From Peptococcaceae bacterium (lineage in GTDB: Bacteria > Bacillota > Peptococcia > Peptococcales > Peptococcaceae), in the NCBI GenBank assembly GCA_017547685.1, contig JAFYPD010000070.1, positions 1-37,043 on the forward strand: a DNA stretch of 37,043 nucleotides, written 5' to 3'. Made by a program: the position numbers and the translations under genes. Shown here in pieces: positions 35,964 to 37,043 of the stretch (positions are counted from its first letter, which is position 1; each line of letters begins with the position of its first letter). The notes beneath the pieces are model-generated. The model did not search any database, was not told where the DNA came from, and saw nothing but the letters and a program-made list of their open reading frames with translations.

Positions 35964-37043
35964 ATGATCGAACTGAAACAGATTTTTCGTGCACCGGAGC
36001 AGTATCTGGAACAGGAAATTGAAGTAGCTGGCTGGGTTCGCAATATCCGCGCATCGAAAAAATTCGGGTTTATTGAATTGAACGATGGCAGTTTTTTTCA
36101 AAATCTGCAGATTGTATTTGAGGAAGATTTGCCAAACTTCGAGGACGTGTGCAGGCTGGGCATCAGTACGGCACTGGTGGTGACCGGGAAGCTGGTGGCT
36201 TCTCCGGGAAGCGGTCAGGCCTTTGAACTGAAAGCAGCAGAGATTGGGGTGGAGGGCAGCTGCCCACCCGATTATCCGCTGCAGAAAAAGCGGCACAGTT
36301 TTGAATATCTGCGCACTATCGCCCATTTGCGTCCGCGCACCAATACTTTTTCAGCTGTATTCCGCCTGCGATCGGTGCTGGCATACGCCATTCACCAGTA
36401 TTTTCAGGAAAAAGGGTTTGTATATGTGCACACACCAATTATCACAGCCAGTGACTGTGAAGGTGCCGGTGAAATGTTCCAGCTGACAACGCTGGACATG
36501 AACCATCTCCCTGTGGGAGAGGACGGCAGCGTGGATTACACGCAGGACTTTTTCGGCAAAGCGGCCAATCTGACCGTGAGCGGACAGCTCAATGCAGAAG
36601 CATTTGCTATGGCATTCCGCAACGTCTATACCTTCGGGCCGACCTTCCGTGCAGAAAACTCCAATACAGCCCGCCATGCGGCGGAATTCTGGATGCTGGA
36701 ACCGGAAATTGCCTTTGCCGATTTAGAGCAGAATATGGCACTGGCTGAAGACATGATGAAATATCTGATTCGCGCTGTGCTGGAACGCCTTCCGGAAGAA
36801 ATGGCGTTTTTTAACAGGTTTGTAGATAAAGAACTGCTGGAGCGCCTGCATCATATTGTGAATTCGGATTTCGGCCGTGTCACTTATACAGAAGCCATTG
36901 AAATTTTAAAACAGGCCGACACAGAATTTGTGTATCCAGTAGAATGGGGTATCGATTTACAGACCGAGCATGAGCGGTATCTCACCGAGCAGCATTTCAA
37001 AAAGCCAGTGTTTGTGACCGGCTATCCAAAAGATATCAAAGCA
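35964..37043 (+). CDS. asnS: Asparaginyl-tRNA synthetase (3' end beyond window)
   Basis: AsnRS (EC 6.1.1.22) charges tRNA-Asn. The first 360 residues are present and the frame is open to the window end. An OB-fold anticodon-binding domain (about 15-105, [23 protein letters not shown]) is followed by the class II catalytic core. [19 protein letters not shown] near residue 160 contains motif 1 and substrate contacts, and [21 protein letters not shown] near 227 is motif 2. The ASDCEGAGE form and the short hinge fit AsnRS better than AspRS. A region between them ([20 protein letters not shown]) is the usual AsnRS insertion. GGGGGG lies upstream of the ATG; the binding site is G-rich and the spacing somewhat loose. 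Confidence 0.93.
   Translation, partial: MIELKQIFRAPEQYLEQEIEVAGWVRNIRASKKFGFIELNDGSFFQNLQIVFEEDLPNFEDVCRLGISTALVVTGKLVASPGSGQAFELKAAEIGVEGSCPPDYPLQKKRHSFEYLRTIAHLRPRTNTFSAVFRLRSVLAYAIHQYFQEKGFVYVHTPIITASDCEGAGEMFQLTTLDMNHLPVGEDGSVDYTQDFFGKAANLTVSGQLNAEAFAMAFRNVYTFGPTFRAENSNTARHAAEFWMLEPEIAFADLEQNMALAEDMMKYLIRAVLERLPEEMAFFNRFVDKELLERLHHIVNSDFGRVTYTEAIEILKQADTEFVYPVEWGIDLQTEHERYLTEQHFKKPVFVTGYPKDIKA

Overview
The window is ordinary chromosome from a member of the Bacillota (Firmicutes), probably an anaerobe. The evidence is a Gram-positive-type replicative polymerase (polC) downstream of the uppS-cdsA-dxr-rseP-ispG-proS block, a HrcA/CIRCE-controlled groESL operon, a glutamine synthetase paired with an ANTAR regulator, a PurF of the iron-sulfur type, and strong AGGAGG-like ribosome binding sites throughout. 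Base composition is near 50% G+C by eye, with a lower-G+C stretch at about 710-2770. I cannot place it more finely; Negativicutes and Clostridia are both possible.

Layout. 1-708: a terminator from an upstream gene and an orphan membrane-anchored protein. 709-2770: an A+T-richer insert with a decayed coding region, then a terminator-bounded cassette of an ArsR-type regulator and a two-gene chromate-type (CHR) transporter. 2916-5282: a broken copy of the 5-formyltetrahydrofolate cyclo-ligase tail, a von Willebrand A protein, and the intact cyclo-ligase, so the vWA gene lies between two direct copies of cyclo-ligase sequence. 5440-7620: groES-groEL with promoter and CIRCE operator. 7634-8715: a cytosolic transglutaminase-like protein. 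8961-10802 (minus): glnA followed by an ANTAR regulator. 10956-19238 (plus, divergent from glnA): purC-pyrG-purF-carA-carB, in which three products consume glutamine, behind a strong promoter and a remarkable 22-bp hairpin. 19319-22622: a lactate/malate-dehydrogenase-like protein, two large inverted repeat elements, a flavodoxin-fold protein and folA. 22638-23264 (minus): a small potassium-channel-like membrane protein. 23422-34746: a long co-directional run for envelope lipid carriers, phospholipid and isoprenoid precursors (uppS, cdsA, dxr, rseP, ispG), proS, mgtC and polC. 34752-37043: a 43-residue membrane peptide, another large hairpin element, a PaaI-type thioesterase and asnS, which runs off the end.

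How the genes work together. Glutamine made by GlnA feeds PyrG, PurF and CarA across the divergent promoter region, with an RNA-binding ANTAR protein co-transcribed with glnA. Folate metabolism appears twice (cyclo-ligase, DHFR). Dxr and IspG supply isoprenoid units that UppS turns into the undecaprenyl carrier, and CdsA supplies CDP-diacylglycerol.

The most interesting observations are: a family of 145-200 nt near-palindromic elements in intergenic regions, two of which (20588-20786 and 20835-21006) are clearly homologous and inverted relative to each other; a PolC that lacks the whole proofreading exonuclease insertion; the 22-bp leader hairpin ahead of purC; and the cyclo-ligase relic that flanks the vWA gene. 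I found no CRISPR array, tRNA, rRNA, transposase or phage module.
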